DNA of 64,000 bases from Planococcus sp. ISL-110 (GTDB lineage Bacteria > Bacillota > Bacilli > Bacillales_A > Planococcaceae): assembly GCF_018613575.1 (NCBI RefSeq), contig NZ_JAGGPX010000012.1, positions 149,224 to 213,223 of the forward strand, in the 5' to 3' direction. The notes beneath the pieces were generated by a model that had not been told where the DNA came from, did not search any database, and worked only from the letters and a program-made list of their open reading frames with translations. Made by a program: the position numbers and the translations under genes. Positions 24,755-33,946 of this stretch are shown here, piece by piece; the stretch's first letter is position 1; each line of letters opens with the position of its first letter.

Positions 24755-25705
24755 TCAAACAGTCAGTTTTGGATTTTTTAATGCTTCTCCAAGAAACTTT
24801 GCAAGCTCAAGCATTCCATACTTCCCAGCTAATGCCTCTGCATCGGCGTTATAATTGGTATTGGTGTTGACATCGTACGTAAAGATATTCCCAGCTGCGT
24901 TGCGGATAAATTCAATGCCGGCTACATCAATTCCATTTCGGCGCAGGAAGGCTTCGTATTTTTTCAGAATCGGATCTTCAAAGCCCTCAATCACCTGGAA
25001 CTTTGGTGCTTCTCCGGCTTCTTCACCTATTGGGCAAAACAAATCATCGATACGGCAAGCATCTGCAGGACATAACTCAAAGCCTTCAGAAGTATCCACC
25101 TTAACAGCGTAGACGAACTTTCCACCGACAAACTCACAGCGTGTGATAAATGGCTGCGGCGCTTGAATGTACTCCTGAATCAAGGTGATGCCATCAATGG
25201 ATGCTTCAAATTCAGGACCATCCACATATTCCTTTAAGGCTTCAAGTGAATGGAATAATCGAACACCCAGACCTTTTCCGGCACGGTTATGTTTTGTGAT
25301 GAATGATGGAACATCCATTTTTTCAGCAGCTTTTAAAATCTGCTCCCTGCCATTTACGGCAATCGTTTTCGGCGTTCGGATTCCCGCTGCATTCAGCGCC
25401 ATATACTGATTGACCTTACTGACTTCAAGACGCAGCGCACGGCTGCCATTAAAAACGATTCGGTCATGATGTTCCAACCACACCAAAAGAGATTCCGTCA
25501 TTTCAGGCGCGAAACGATGGCCTCTTGTATGGGAAGAGGCACTCATGCGGCTGTAAAAAACACCTTCAGGCGGTGTTTCACTTAAATCCACCAGTCCTTC
25601 ATCGATAAACCAGTCTTCGTAAGGCAATCCCAATTCATCCAGTCGCTTGAAAAGATGGACGGTCCATTCTTCATTTTCGTGTATGACATAAACTTTTTCC
25701 GACAT
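24755..25705 (-). CDS. ATP-grasp ligase, RimK/glutamate-ligase-like
   Basis: A 316-residue ATP-grasp enzyme related to alpha-L-glutamate ligases (RimK type), which join an amino acid to a carboxylate with ATP. Visible are the pre-grasp domain (1-95), 'PSFITKHNRAGKGLGVRLF' with the ATP-grasp lysine and glycine loop (around 130-150), 'LIQEYIQAP', and the metal-binding end 'YDVNTNTNYN'. The acceptor substrate is unknown and no peptide precursor or partner gene is adjacent. AGGAGG precedes the ATG by 7 bases. It appears to be monocistronic. Confidence 0.85.
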   Translation of the reverse strand: MSEKVYVIHENEEWTVHLFKRLDELGLPYEDWFIDEGLVDLSETPPEGVFYSRMSASSHTRGHRFAPEMTESLLVWLEHHDRIVFNGSRALRLEVSKVNQYMALNAAGIRTPKTIAVNGREQILKAAEKMDVPSFITKHNRAGKGLGVRLFHSLEALKEYVDGPEFEASIDGITLIQEYIQAPQPFITRCEFVGGKFVYAVKVDTSEGFELCPADACRIDDLFCPIGEEAGEAPKFQVIEGFEDPILKKYEAFLRRNGIDVAGIEFIRNAAGNIFTYDVNTNTNYNADAEALAGKYGMLELAKFLGEALKNPKLTV

Positions 25706-25804
25706 GCTGTATCCTCCTAGATGCTCAGTGCTTCAACCGCTTTTTATTTACACACTATCAACAATCGATCTTTTACAGAATAAGGCCAGTATACAATAAT
25801 TTCC

Positions 25805-26290
25805 TTAATCCATACCAGTAAATGAAGCGGGCATGACTACCGCGATGACTTCACCTGTCGCGCAAAGCCTTTCACCAGCATATACTTCCACCTTCACTTT
25901 GAATTTTTTCGGGTGGATTTCCTCAACTTTTCCCACTGCCTTTAAAACAACTCCCTGAGGCGTCGGTTTCAGATAGTCTACATGCAAAGAGGCTGTAACA
26001 AACCGTGGCGGTTCTTGACCACTGCCAGGTTCAAAGCCATTTTTCCGGTGCAGCGCCAAAGAAGCGGAGCCTGTTCCGTGGCAATCGACCAGCGACGCAA
26101 TCAATCCGCCATAAACAAATCCTGGAATAGCTGTGTGCACTTTCTTCGGCTCGTACAAAGTGACGGTTTCCCCACCATTCCAGGCTGTCCGGAAATGATG
26201 CCCTTCCTCATTGAGGCGGCCGCAGCCGTAACACCAGGCAAAGTCTTCTGCGTATTCGTCCTGTATGGCGATAACTGAATGATTTTCCAT
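25805..26290 (-). CDS. PaaI-type hotdog thioesterase
   Basis: A 161-residue thioesterase of the PaaI/THEM4 kind. The active-site helix 'GFVYGGLIASLVDCHG' (from about residue 57) has the G-G-x-x-x-x-x-D arrangement, and the N-terminal 'CYGCGRLNEEGHHF' matches the small cysteine-containing lead of this subfamily. It hydrolyses acyl- or aryl-CoA thioesters. GAGGAAG precedes the ATG. It is a single gene with a long non-coding stretch upstream. Confidence 0.87.
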   Translation of the reverse strand: MENHSVIAIQDEYAEDFAWCYGCGRLNEEGHHFRTAWNGGETVTLYEPKKVHTAIPGFVYGGLIASLVDCHGTGSASLALHRKNGFEPGSGQEPPRFVTASLHVDYLKPTPQGVVLKAVGKVEEIHPKKFKVKVEVYAGERLCATGEVIAVVMPASFTGMD

Positions 26291-26362
26291 GATTTCTTCC
26301 TCTTTTCATTGGGATATGTAGTTCTTGACTTCAGCTTGCGGTAGATACACCTTTCATTAGAC

Positions 26363-26410
26363 AAAGGAAAAAGCATGATCCTTTTCATCAGATCATGCTT
26401 TTCCTTTTTC
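26363..26410. terminator. Hairpin upstream of the PaaI gene
   Basis: AAAGGAAAAAGCATGATC pairs with GATCATGCTTTTCCTTTT across a ten-base loop. It can act in either direction. Confidence 0.75.
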
Positions 26411-26418
26411 CATCCCTC

Positions 26419-26439
26419 GAAAATCCTGAGGGATTTTTT
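26419..26439 (+). terminator. Small terminator-like hairpin
   Basis: AAATCC/GGATTT stem, four-base loop and a T6 run. No gene end lies next to it, which suggests an unseen transcript upstream or an attenuator. Confidence 0.45.
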
Positions 26440-26870
26440 GCACGCGGAAAATTTTATTAAATTCTTTCTACAAACTGTACAACTCTGACGAATACGAAAC
26501 CCTCGTCATTGCAGTTTAGTCACGCTGACTGTCTTTGCCAATAAGGCAATTAGGTTCACATCTACTTCTCAGTGAATTTTTTGGTTCTGCAGCCAGGCTT
26601 TCAATTGCACTTCCACAAAAAACTTACGGCTTACTGTTTGAAACACTTTCCGGATAGAAACCCGATTAACAATGGTTCCTGACAAGAGTGAATATCGTCA
26701 GTAAAGCAAATTTCCCGCCAAGGCTGTGCAGTTTCTCGTCTGAAGGCGATTCTGGATTGGATCCAGTCGTATCTTCTGACGGTGATTCCGCCTTGTACTT
26801 TTATAATACCCATCTTAGATATAAATCTAAACCTATTTATAAAATTTTTTTATAAATTCTGAATAATATT

Positions 26871-26899
26871 TTTACATTTCACCTTTGTCGCTCTATACT
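26871..26899 (+). promoter_or_regulatory. Sigma-A promoter of pepF
   Basis: TTTACA (26871-26876), exactly 17 bases, TATACT (26894-26899). Confidence 0.8.
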
Positions 26900-26941
26900 A
26901 ATAATTAGTTCGAAAACCGTAATATATAGAGGAGAGATCAT

Positions 26942-28759
26942 ATGGTTAAAAGTTTACCAGTACGTTCAGCAGTTCCTGTCGAAGAGACATGGGATTTGTC
27001 CAGTTTATTCGCCAGCTCCGAAGATTTCGATCAAGCAGTGGAAAGCTTGGAACAGGAAGCCCAAGCCTTAAATCAAAAAACTCAAGGGACCATCATCGAT
27101 GTGCCCACCACCATTCAGGCTTTAACAGATTATATGGCCTTCCTCGAGAAATTAGTCGTGGTAAGCACCTATGCAAGTTTGACCATCAGCATAGACCAAA
27201 CCAACGACGATGCTCAATTGCAGTCCAGCAAATTCAGCGCTGCTGCTGCCAAAATCAGCAGCTCACTGTCTTTCATCAACAGCGAGCTGCTGGCTTTGCC
27301 GAAAGAAATCCTGGAGCAGGCGATGCAGAAATCTGCAGAATTCAAAGTTTTTCTGGAAAAGCTGCTTCGCAAAAAACCTCATCAGCTGCATCCTGAAGTA
27401 GAAAAGAGCCTTGCTGCTTATTCTTCCACTTTCAGTGCGCCATACGGTCTTTACAACACCACAAAAATGGTCGATATGAACTTCGAGGATTTTAGGGTGA
27501 ACGGCCAAACATATCCACTAAGCTACGTTTCTTTTGAAGGCGACTGGGAAGCTGAGCCAAATACGGAGCTTCGCCGGGCAGCTTTTGATGCTTTTTCAAA
27601 AAAGCTGAAGGATTATCAGCACACAACCGCCAAAACCTATGACATGCAATTGCAGACAGAAAAAACAACAGCGGATCTGCGTGGCTATGACAGTATTTTT
27701 GACTTTCTCCTCTTCAACCAGGAAGTGGACCGCTCGCTCTACAACCGCCAAATCGATCTGATCACCACGGAGCTGTCACCGCATATGCAGAAGTACGCCA
27801 AGCTATTGCAAAAAGCTCACGGCCTGGACCGCATGACCTTCGCCGATTTAAAAATTTCTTTAGATCCCAGCTATGAACCGGAAATCACCGTGGAAGAATC
27901 CAAACAATACATCGATGATGCCCTATCGATTATGGGTCCGGACTATATCGAAATGGTGGACCGGTCTTATTCTGAAAGATGGATCGACTTTGCACAAAAT
28001 AAAGGAAAATCGACCGGCGCTTTCTGCTCGAGTCCTTACGGTGATCATCCCTATATCTTGATTTCCTGGACGGGGCGCATGAACGAAGTCTTTGTACTGG
28101 CCCATGAACTTGGACACGCTGGCCATTTCTATAACGCCAACCGTGAACAAAACATCTTCAACGCACGGCCTTCCCTTTACTTTATCGAAGCACCTTCTAC
28201 AATGAACGAAATGCTGGTCGCCAATCATTTGCTGAAAAATTCAGAGGATCTGAAATTCAAACGTTGGGTAATTTCATCGATAGTAGCCAGAACCTATTAC
28301 CATAACTTCGTCACCCACCTGCTTGAAGCTGCTTATCAGCGTAAGGTCTATGATCGGATTGATGCAGGAAAAAGCGTCAATGCCGGCATTTTAAACACCA
28401 TAAAACGCGGTGTGCTGGAGGAATTCTGGGGAGATGCGGTCGACATTACAGATGGCGCCGAGCTGACCTGGATGCGCCAGCCGCATTATTACATGGGCTT
28501 GTACCCGTATACCTACAGTGCCGGATTGACCATCTCTACTCAAGTGTCCAAACGGATTTTAAATGAAGGCCAGCCGGCTGTAGATGAATGGCTGGAGGTT
28601 CTCAAAGCAGGAGGCACTAAAACACCGGTGGAACTTGCACAAATGGCCGGAGTCGATATCACGACCGAACAGCCGCTGCGCGACACTATTGCCTATATTG
28701 GCGAATTGGTGGATGAACTAGTGCGCTTGACCGAAGAAATTGAAGGGTCTAACAGCTGA
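26942..28759 (+). CDS. pepF: Oligoendopeptidase F (M3 family)
   Basis: Cytosolic zinc metallopeptidase that cleaves short peptides, 605 residues as usual for PepF. The zinc motif HELGH is at 388-392 ('VLAHELGHAGHFYNANR'), with the third ligand glutamate in 'FIEAPSTMNEML' about 25 residues later. The N-terminal helical M3 domain (from about residue 115) is complete. GGAGAG lies upstream of the ATG, and a textbook sigma-A promoter precedes it. It is a single gene ended by a shared terminator. Confidence 0.95.
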   Translation: MVKSLPVRSAVPVEETWDLSSLFASSEDFDQAVESLEQEAQALNQKTQGTIIDVPTTIQALTDYMAFLEKLVVVSTYASLTISIDQTNDDAQLQSSKFSAAAAKISSSLSFINSELLALPKEILEQAMQKSAEFKVFLEKLLRKKPHQLHPEVEKSLAAYSSTFSAPYGLYNTTKMVDMNFEDFRVNGQTYPLSYVSFEGDWEAEPNTELRRAAFDAFSKKLKDYQHTTAKTYDMQLQTEKTTADLRGYDSIFDFLLFNQEVDRSLYNRQIDLITTELSPHMQKYAKLLQKAHGLDRMTFADLKISLDPSYEPEITVEESKQYIDDALSIMGPDYIEMVDRSYSERWIDFAQNKGKSTGAFCSSPYGDHPYILISWTGRMNEVFVLAHELGHAGHFYNANREQNIFNARPSLYFIEAPSTMNEMLVANHLLKNSEDLKFKRWVISSIVARTYYHNFVTHLLEAAYQRKVYDRIDAGKSVNAGILNTIKRGVLEEFWGDAVDITDGAELTWMRQPHYYMGLYPYTYSAGLTISTQVSKRILNEGQPAVDEWLEVLKAGGTKTPVELAQMAGVDITTEQPLRDTIAYIGELVDELVRLTEEIEGSNS

Positions 28760-28788
28760 AAACTTCACTCTGTTTTAAGCTTCAAACA

Positions 28789-28834
28789 TAAACAGAGCCG
28801 TGTGCAAAGTAACTGCGCACGGCTCTGTTTCAAT
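28789..28834. terminator. Bidirectional terminator after pepF
   Basis: ACAGAGCCGTG/CACGGCTCTGT stem with A and T flanks between convergent genes. Confidence 0.9.
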
Positions 28835-30116
28835 TTTTCTTATTGCAGCGCAGCAATAGCTGTTCCACACCAATAGCGATGATGGTACCGGTGATCAAGC
28901 CATTTGATAAAGTAGCAGCGAGAACAGACGGCAGATTCGCCATGCTTTCGGGCGGTACGAACATGATGCCGACGCCGCTCATCAAACCGAACGCTGCCAC
29001 TTTATAAGAACGCTGCCTGTTTTTTTCATTCTCCAACTCCGTAAAGGCCATTTCCACCATTTTAGTGAACACTGCAAAAATGACCGCATAAGCCACCGGA
29101 GCCGGCAAAGAAGCAAGAATGGACATAAGTGCTGGGAAAAAGCTGATCAGCATCACGATGAGACTGCCGAAGATAAAAGGTTTTAGCGCTGGCATTCTGG
29201 TGGCGCTGACAAAGCCGGCCGCTCCTGAAATCGGCACGGGACCGATGGACGAAAACAACCCGGCAATGATGTGATTGATGCCGGAGGCCGCTGAAGCCTG
29301 TTTGATGCGGTCAGGCGCTTGAATCGAAAAAGAGTTCTTCAACACGCTCTCCATTACCCGAATAGACGCCATCATATTGGCGATCAGCAGTATCGTTAAA
29401 AACAAAGCCGTAACAAACATGCCGCTGTCCCAGACTAATGGGCCAAAAACCAGCATTTCCGGCAAAGAAATTAAGGCGCTTGCGCCACCATCTGCTCCAG
29501 GCGCCTTCCCAAGAATCCAAAAAATCAGCCAGCCTGCTGCAATCGCAAACAAAATGGAGTAGCGGCTGACCCATGGCGCTTTGTGTCCCATGAAAAAGAA
29601 AGTCAGTAAGATTACCGCAATACCGCCCGCCAGCACTACACCATCCACCGGGTCGCCTTTCGAAACGATCCCCAACAACCCTGCCAGTATCGACTCGCTG
29701 ATCTGCAGCACCAACAGCAGCAGATAAACGAAAGTGATGGTTGGTGTAAAGAAAATCTTAAGCTTACCGACCAAGCCTGTATAAGTGAATACGATAAATA
29801 GGACACCACTGTACAACAAACCGCTTTGCAGCGCTTGAAGAGATTCTTCCATAGAGGAATACATGATGCCGACTAAGCCCGCGTAAACAATGAAAATTCC
29901 CCACCATAAACCGGCTGGCCCTTCGTTGATCGGCATGCGGTGGCCGATAGATGCCTGCACTAAACAGGCGATGCCCAGCACAAACATGGTCCGCTGAACG
30001 AATAGCGCCGTATCTGCCGTATCCATGCCAAAGATGCTGGCAATGGCAACTGGTGCTGCAATAGAGGAGGCAATCAGAAAGACCGCCCATTGCACACCGC
30101 CAAAAATACTTTTCAT
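28830..30116 (-). CDS. NCS2-family purine/uracil-type permease
   Basis: A 428-residue membrane permease of the nucleobase-cation symporter 2 fold, similar to the lesser-known Bacillus YwdJ group. About twelve to fourteen hydrophobic segments are visible, with 'SIGPVPISGAAGFVSATRM' in the place of the NCS2 substrate motif. In true xanthine/uracil carriers that region has a conserved glutamate or NxG; here it reads S-G-A-A-G-F, so the substrate may differ. An ATG at 30116 is favoured over a GTG at 30131; neither has a strong RBS. It is convergent with pepF. Confidence 0.85.
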   Translation of the reverse strand: MKSIFGGVQWAVFLIASSIAAPVAIASIFGMDTADTALFVQRTMFVLGIACLVQASIGHRMPINEGPAGLWWGIFIVYAGLVGIMYSSMEESLQALQSGLLYSGVLFIVFTYTGLVGKLKIFFTPTITFVYLLLLVLQISESILAGLLGIVSKGDPVDGVVLAGGIAVILLTFFFMGHKAPWVSRYSILFAIAAGWLIFWILGKAPGADGGASALISLPEMLVFGPLVWDSGMFVTALFLTILLIANMMASIRVMESVLKNSFSIQAPDRIKQASAASGINHIIAGLFSSIGPVPISGAAGFVSATRMPALKPFIFGSLIVMLISFFPALMSILASLPAPVAYAVIFAVFTKMVEMAFTELENEKNRQRSYKVAAFGLMSGVGIMFVPPESMANLPSVLAATLSNGLITGTIIAIGVEQLLLRCNKKN

Positions 30117-30178
30117 AACCGATTTCCCCACTTCTTCATTCTTGTCAATTGCTTACAGTATACACTCTTTAAAACAAT

Positions 30179-30206
30179 CAAAAAAAGCCCTGACGGTTGT
30201 CAGGAC
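30179..30206 (-). terminator. Terminator after the single-helix membrane protein gene
   Basis: CCTGAC/GTCAGG stem with GGTT loop, followed on the minus strand by seven T. Confidence 0.85.
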
Positions 30207-30469
30207 TTCGGTTTATTACGGACTTCTTTTTCTTCATTTACTTTGTCTACTGTTTCCTGTGGATCAGCAACTTCCTCATCCGGTCTTTCCGCGTCAAAAC
30301 CATCTTTGTAGACAGCTGGATAGCCCTGGTCTTCCAATTGCTTTACTTGCTTGTGTGAAGCTTTAACCAATAACCGCACGATCAGCACGGATAAAATGAA
30401 TATGATAACGACAGAAATAATCCCAGGGATGTATTCCGATTTGTCTTCAGGAAAATATAAAAAATCCAT
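30200..30469 (-). CDS. Single-span membrane protein with charged tail
   Basis: An 89-residue protein with one hydrophobic helix (about residues 15-35, 'GIISVVIIFILSVLIVRLLV') and a hydrophilic, acidic cytoplasmic tail ending 'KEVRNKPKS'. No domain is recognised. The ATG at 30469 is preceded by AAAGGTGG at about 11 bases; a GTG at 30484 overlaps that site. Its terminator separates it from the permease gene downstream. Confidence 0.7.
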   Translation of the reverse strand: MDFLYFPEDKSEYIPGIISVVIIFILSVLIVRLLVKASHKQVKQLEDQGYPAVYKDGFDAERPDEEVADPQETVDKVNEEKEVRNKPKS

Positions 30470-30596
30470 TGTGTTGATTCCCACCTTTAAACCTTAAGTT
30501 TCATTTCATTATACATGATTCCTGCTTCCGTTCTTTTGAGGAAGGTGAACATTTCATGGCAAGTTCTTTTTGGCTGCCAAGGATTTCATGCCATTG

Positions 30597-30630
30597 GAAA
30601 AGCCGATTCTCTTTAGAATCGGCTTTTCCG
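30597..30630. terminator. Terminator after the NAD(P)-binding protein gene
   Basis: AAAAGCCGATTCT/AGAATCGGCTTTT stem with a four-base loop. Confidence 0.9.
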
Positions 30631-30635
30631 GACTT

Positions 30636-31277
30636 TCAATGACTTTCAGAAACGACGGTGAACCGTCTATTCATATGTTCGCCACTTTCGATTTCATCGA
30701 CCAATGCAAGTGCATAATCAGCATAGCTGATATAGCTTTTCCCTTTGCTGTTGACGATAAATGCATCATCGCCTTTTTGGTAACGCCCCGTTCTGCGGCC
30801 CTCCGGATCGAAAAATGCTGCAGGGCTCAAAAATGTCCATTGAATTCCTTCTGATGATTCCAGGTCGGCCAAATTTTGCGCTTGGCCGTTGGCGATCGAT
30901 TTAAACGCTTCAGGAAACTCCGGAGTTTCTGCCAGACGGGTCGTTCGCGCTTCATCAACAAATAAACTGCCAGCGCCTCCGACCACAATCAAACGGGTAT
31001 CCGAAGCTTTTTTGAGCGTATCAATCAGAAGTCTTCCGGCTTCTATATGCTGCCCAGCCTTTTCAGGGGGAACACCAAACGCGTTGACCACCACATCAAA
31101 GGGAACCAAATCTTCTGCCGTTAAACTGAAAACATCCTTTTCCAGCACCGGCACGTCGGAATTCTCGACTTTTTGCGAATTTCGGACGATGGCCGTTACT
31201 TCATGCCCTCTTTTCAACGCTTCTTTCAAAATTAAATTACCGGCTTTTCCTGTAGCACCAATAATCCCTATTTTCAT
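30636..31277 (-). CDS. NAD(P)-binding atypical SDR (YwnB-like)
   Basis: A 213-residue extended/atypical short-chain dehydrogenase of the NmrA-like, YwnB type. The start 'GIIGATGKAGNLILKEALKRGHEV' carries the dinucleotide loop GATGKAG (residues 7-13), and 'VVVNAFG' follows. The YxxxK pair is absent, so it may be a sensor or a flavin/NADP reductase of the biliverdin-reductase kind. GGAGGGG precedes the ATG. It lies 80 bases downstream of the luciferase-like gene and may share its transcript. Confidence 0.85.
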   Translation of the reverse strand: MKIGIIGATGKAGNLILKEALKRGHEVTAIVRNSQKVENSDVPVLEKDVFSLTAEDLVPFDVVVNAFGVPPEKAGQHIEAGRLLIDTLKKASDTRLIVVGGAGSLFVDEARTTRLAETPEFPEAFKSIANGQAQNLADLESSEGIQWTFLSPAAFFDPEGRRTGRYQKGDDAFIVNSKGKSYISYADYALALVDEIESGEHMNRRFTVVSESH

Positions 31278-31357
31278 TTACTTCCCCTCCAGTCTCTATA
31301 ATCTGTATAGAAAGAACAAAAAGATCAGTTTTCATAAGAAATGCGGCTGCTTTTCTT

Positions 31358-32401
31358 TCATGCATTTGAAGAAGTGGAATGCTGTTGGATCAGATCAAAT
31401 CGATCAGCTGCCTGCTTCAGCACTTCAAATGAACGTTTTCTTTTTTCCTGGTCGTAGATATAGGAAACCGCAATCACTTCATCAATCTGCAGTTCGGCTA
31501 CAAATGTCCCCAAGCGTTCGCTGATCGTCTCCACATCGCCTTTAAAGCTGTATTGCGACATTCCCCGCACCATCATTTCCTCGCGGTAGCTCCATTGGCC
31601 ATCCATTGTATCAAGCGGAGGCTGCAACAGGTTCTTGCTGCCTCTCACAACATTTAAATAAAATTGATCACTGGACGTCGCCAACTTCTCAGCTTCTTCG
31701 TTGGAGTCGGCTCCGATGACATTGACGCAAACCATCACATACGGCTCGGCCAAGTATTCAGAAGGCTGAAATCCGCTGCGGTAAATCTGTAATGCCTGTT
31801 CTAGCTGCTGCGGTGCGAAATGCGCCGCGAAAACATATGGCAGTCCAAGGCGTGCGGCAAGCTGGGCACTCGAGGTGCTGGATCCGAGGATATAAACCGG
31901 CACTGCCGTCCCCACTCCCGGATGCGCCCGTACAGGCCCTTGCTCATGAAGCGGCTTTAAGTAATTTTGCAATTCAACAACGTCCTGTGGAAAAGCGAAC
32001 GCTGTTTCCTGCGTCGTTCTGCGGAGTGCATGAGCTGTCTGCATATCCGTTCCTGGAGCACGCCCAAGACCAAGATTCAAACGTCCCGGATGCAAGGTTT
32101 CCAAAGTGCCGAATTGTTCCGCGACAACCAACGGGGTGTGGTTCGGCAGCATGATGCCCCCCGATCCCACTTGAATGGATCTGGTGTTTTCAAGAACTTT
32201 GGAAATCAAAATTGCTGTAGCAGAGCTGGCAAGAGTGGCTGTATTGTGATGCTCAGACAGCCAGAATCGCCGATAGCCCAATTTCTCTACATGCTGTGAA
32301 ATGGTGACCATTTCATCTAATGCATCTTTCGTGGTTCCACCTTCACGGACTGGAACCAAGTCCAGAACGGAAATCGGAAATGAATCTATGGGTTGTGACA
32401 T
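31358..32401 (-). CDS. LLM-class flavin-dependent oxidoreductase (luciferase-like)
   Basis: A 347-residue bacterial luciferase-like monooxygenase using reduced FMN. Characteristic stretches are '[20 protein letters not shown]' (residues 42-61), '[21 protein letters not shown]' split across residues 78-98, and 'GLGRAPGTD'. Members oxidise alkanes, sulfonates or aldehydes, and most Bacillus copies have unknown substrates. AAAGGAAG precedes the ATG. A C-terminal Ser/Asn-rich tail is short and not conserved. It may be co-transcribed with the YwnB-like gene below. Confidence 0.9.
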   Translation of the reverse strand: MSQPIDSFPISVLDLVPVREGGTTKDALDEMVTISQHVEKLGYRRFWLSEHHNTATLASSATAILISKVLENTRSIQVGSGGIMLPNHTPLVVAEQFGTLETLHPGRLNLGLGRAPGTDMQTAHALRRTTQETAFAFPQDVVELQNYLKPLHEQGPVRAHPGVGTAVPVYILGSSTSSAQLAARLGLPYVFAAHFAPQQLEQALQIYRSGFQPSEYLAEPYVMVCVNVIGADSNEEAEKLATSSDQFYLNVVRGSKNLLQPPLDTMDGQWSYREEMMVRGMSQYSFKGDVETISERLGTFVAELQIDEVIAVSYIYDQEKRKRSFEVLKQAADRFDLIQQHSTSSNA

Positions 32402-32472
32402 TTTTTAACTTCCTTTCATCCTTCGTATGCTTTAAGGATAAAAGGAAAATATCTGGTATACAAACTTTCTGC

Positions 32473-32495
32473 CTGCCTCTAACTGATCGAGGCAG
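32473..32495 (-). terminator. Weak terminator after yhfI
   Basis: CTGCCTC/GAGGCAG stem with a nine-base loop. The T tract is poor. Confidence 0.45.
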
Positions 32496-32509
32496 AGATG
32501 GCTGACCGT

Positions 32510-33244
32510 TCAAATTTCATAATCCTTCCCTATCATTGCAAACTCGACTTCACCAGAATAGCTGGACTTTGCCGCATGCAAAATTTCATCCAGCTCTCCG
32601 TATTGCGGCAGATGGGTCAGCAACATTTTTTTGGCACCAGCACGTTCAGCAAGCTCTCCAGCCTGGCTGCCGCTAAGATGGCCTTGAATAATTCCAATGT
32701 ATTTTTCGTAGAGATTTGATTCGGCAACAAGCAAATCAGCTTCTTGCGAAAAATCGATCAGCTCTTCTTTCCAGCTGGTATCTGCAGTAAATACAGCAGT
32801 CCGTCCATTCGCTGTGAATTTCATGGCCAGACAGTATACCGGGTGAATCGTTTCACAGAACGAAACCTGCCACGGACCAAGTTCAAGCGTTTCCGAAGCC
32901 TGTATGGCCCGGCCTTCGGTGACGCCTTTATATGACAACTTCTCGAATTCATCAGAATCCTTATCATGGGCGTAGATAAACAAAGGAGTATCCCACTTCT
33001 TCAATTGCATGCCCACCATCGCTGCATGCTGCAGTACGCCGATATCAGCGACATGGTCTGGATGGTAATGGCTGATGATGACAGCATCCAATTCACTCAA
33101 TTCCGTGTAATTCTGAACTGCCGCCAACACTCCACTGCCGCAATCGATCAAACAGCGGAAACCGTCCTGCTCAATCAAAAAAGCCGAGGTTGCTTCATTT
33201 TTATTGGGATAACCGCCCCAAATGCCAATTGGTATGATCTTCAA
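32510..33244 (-). CDS. yhfI: YhfI, RNase Z-like MBL-fold hydrolase
   Basis: A 244-residue metallo-beta-lactamase hydrolase matching Bacillus YhfI in length and start. The metal motif H59-x-H61-x-D63-H64 ('SHYHPDH') and the later 'TADTSW' and 'QGHLSG' ligand loops are intact. The function of YhfI is not established; the fold suggests a phosphodiesterase or RNase Z-like role. The TTG at 33244 is chosen because GAGGAG lies 7 bases upstream and the family starts M-K-x-x-x-I-G-x-W-G-G; an ATG at 33259 is inside that RBS. Confidence 0.88.
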   Translation of the reverse strand: MKIIPIGIWGGYPNKNEATSAFLIEQDGFRCLIDCGSGVLAAVQNYTELSELDAVIISHYHPDHVADIGVLQHAAMVGMQLKKWDTPLFIYAHDKDSDEFEKLSYKGVTEGRAIQASETLELGPWQVSFCETIHPVYCLAMKFTANGRTAVFTADTSWKEELIDFSQEADLLVAESNLYEKYIGIIQGHLSGSQAGELAERAGAKKMLLTHLPQYGELDEILHAAKSSYSGEVEFAMIGKDYEI

Positions 33245-33302
33245 AAAACCACTCCTCATCCCTAATTTTCTTCAGTATAACCGATTACTTAAAGTTCCTG
33301 TT

Positions 33303-33328
33303 GTTTAACCCTTCGTTCGCGGTGGTAT
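33303..33328 (+). promoter_or_regulatory. Sigma-B-type promoter of the 17M-like stress gene
   Basis: Perfect GTTTAA (33303-33308), 14-base spacer, TGGTAT (33323-33328, one mismatch to GGGTAT). It ends 38 bases before the TTG start. Confidence 0.65.
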
Positions 33329-33366
33329 GCATACTAATAAGATAGAAATTACTTGGAGGGATTACA

Positions 33367-33696
33367 TTGACTTTAAAAATGACAGTTGAAAACGCAGTAC
33401 AAGCCAAAAAAGAAATCGAAAAGTTAGAAACTCAAGGATACACGCACGATGACATCTACATTTTTGCGCACGATAAAAAACGCAATAAGGACATTACGAA
33501 AGCATTAGACACAGAAGAAGTCGGCATGAAAGAACAAGGCTTCCTCGACAGCATGAAAAATATGACCAGTTCACGAGGCGATGAGCTTCGCGCGAAATTG
33601 GCAGCTGCCGGTTTATCGGATCAAGAAGCAGAGCAGTATGAAGAAGAACTTGATAAAGGAAAATTGGTCATTGTCGCGAATAAAAACGTTGAATAA
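33367..33696 (+). CDS. General stress protein 17M/YflT-like
   Basis: A 109-residue cytosolic stress protein of the heat-induced YflT/17M family. The N-terminal half has the family fold start 'ENAVQAKKEIEKLETQGYTH' followed by 'DDIYIFAHDKKRNKDITKAL', and the C-terminal part is helical and acidic. The biochemical role is unknown; Bacillus relatives belong to the sigma-B regulon. The start is a TTG with TTGGAGGGA 8 bases upstream. The promoter has a perfect sigma-B -35, consistent with that regulon. Confidence 0.88.
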   Translation: MTLKMTVENAVQAKKEIEKLETQGYTHDDIYIFAHDKKRNKDITKALDTEEVGMKEQGFLDSMKNMTSSRGDELRAKLAAAGLSDQEAEQYEEELDKGKLVIVANKNVE

Positions 33697-33703
33697 GTAG
33701 TTT

Positions 33704-33738
33704 CCAAAGCATCGCCTGTGCACTGGGTGATGCTTTTT
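33704..33738 (+). terminator. Terminator after the 17M-like gene
   Basis: AAGCATC-GCC/GGTGATGCTT stem followed by six T. Confidence 0.85.
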
Positions 33739-33946
33739 TATGCATTAAACTTGATTTAAAACTTATTGTTTAATTATTCTAATATGTTATTTTTACCCAA
33801 GCTCACGCCTAGGTATATTGAGTTATATGTATTAACAGCAACTTTTCTCTATTGTATCCTTTTGCGAATTTTGTTATATTTAGATAGGGATTTTTTAATT
33901 TTTAAAAAACTTATCAATGCATCAAATCGCACCAAGGGGGAACAAC

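Larger units (their letters stand above)
26291..26941. other. 650-bp intergenic region without a convincing gene
   Basis: It holds two hairpins near 26363-26439, a palindrome TTAGATATAAATCTAA at 26814-26829, and the pepF promoter at its right end. Between 26440 and 26810 there are several short inverted repeats (for example TTGCC/GGCAA near 26540) but no ORF with an RBS and no RNA family that I recognise. Confidence 0.6.

Noticed and set aside
26631-26813. 60-residue frame on the minus strand
   Set aside because: No RBS, no recognisable family. Most likely chance in non-coding DNA.
26440-26820. 6S RNA, tmRNA or RNase P RNA
   Set aside because: I could not find the characteristic tag peptide, long rod or conserved loops of these RNAs.
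33741-33946. Small coding frame before ykvI
   Set aside because: AT-rich frame without RBS that overlaps the start of ykvI in another frame.
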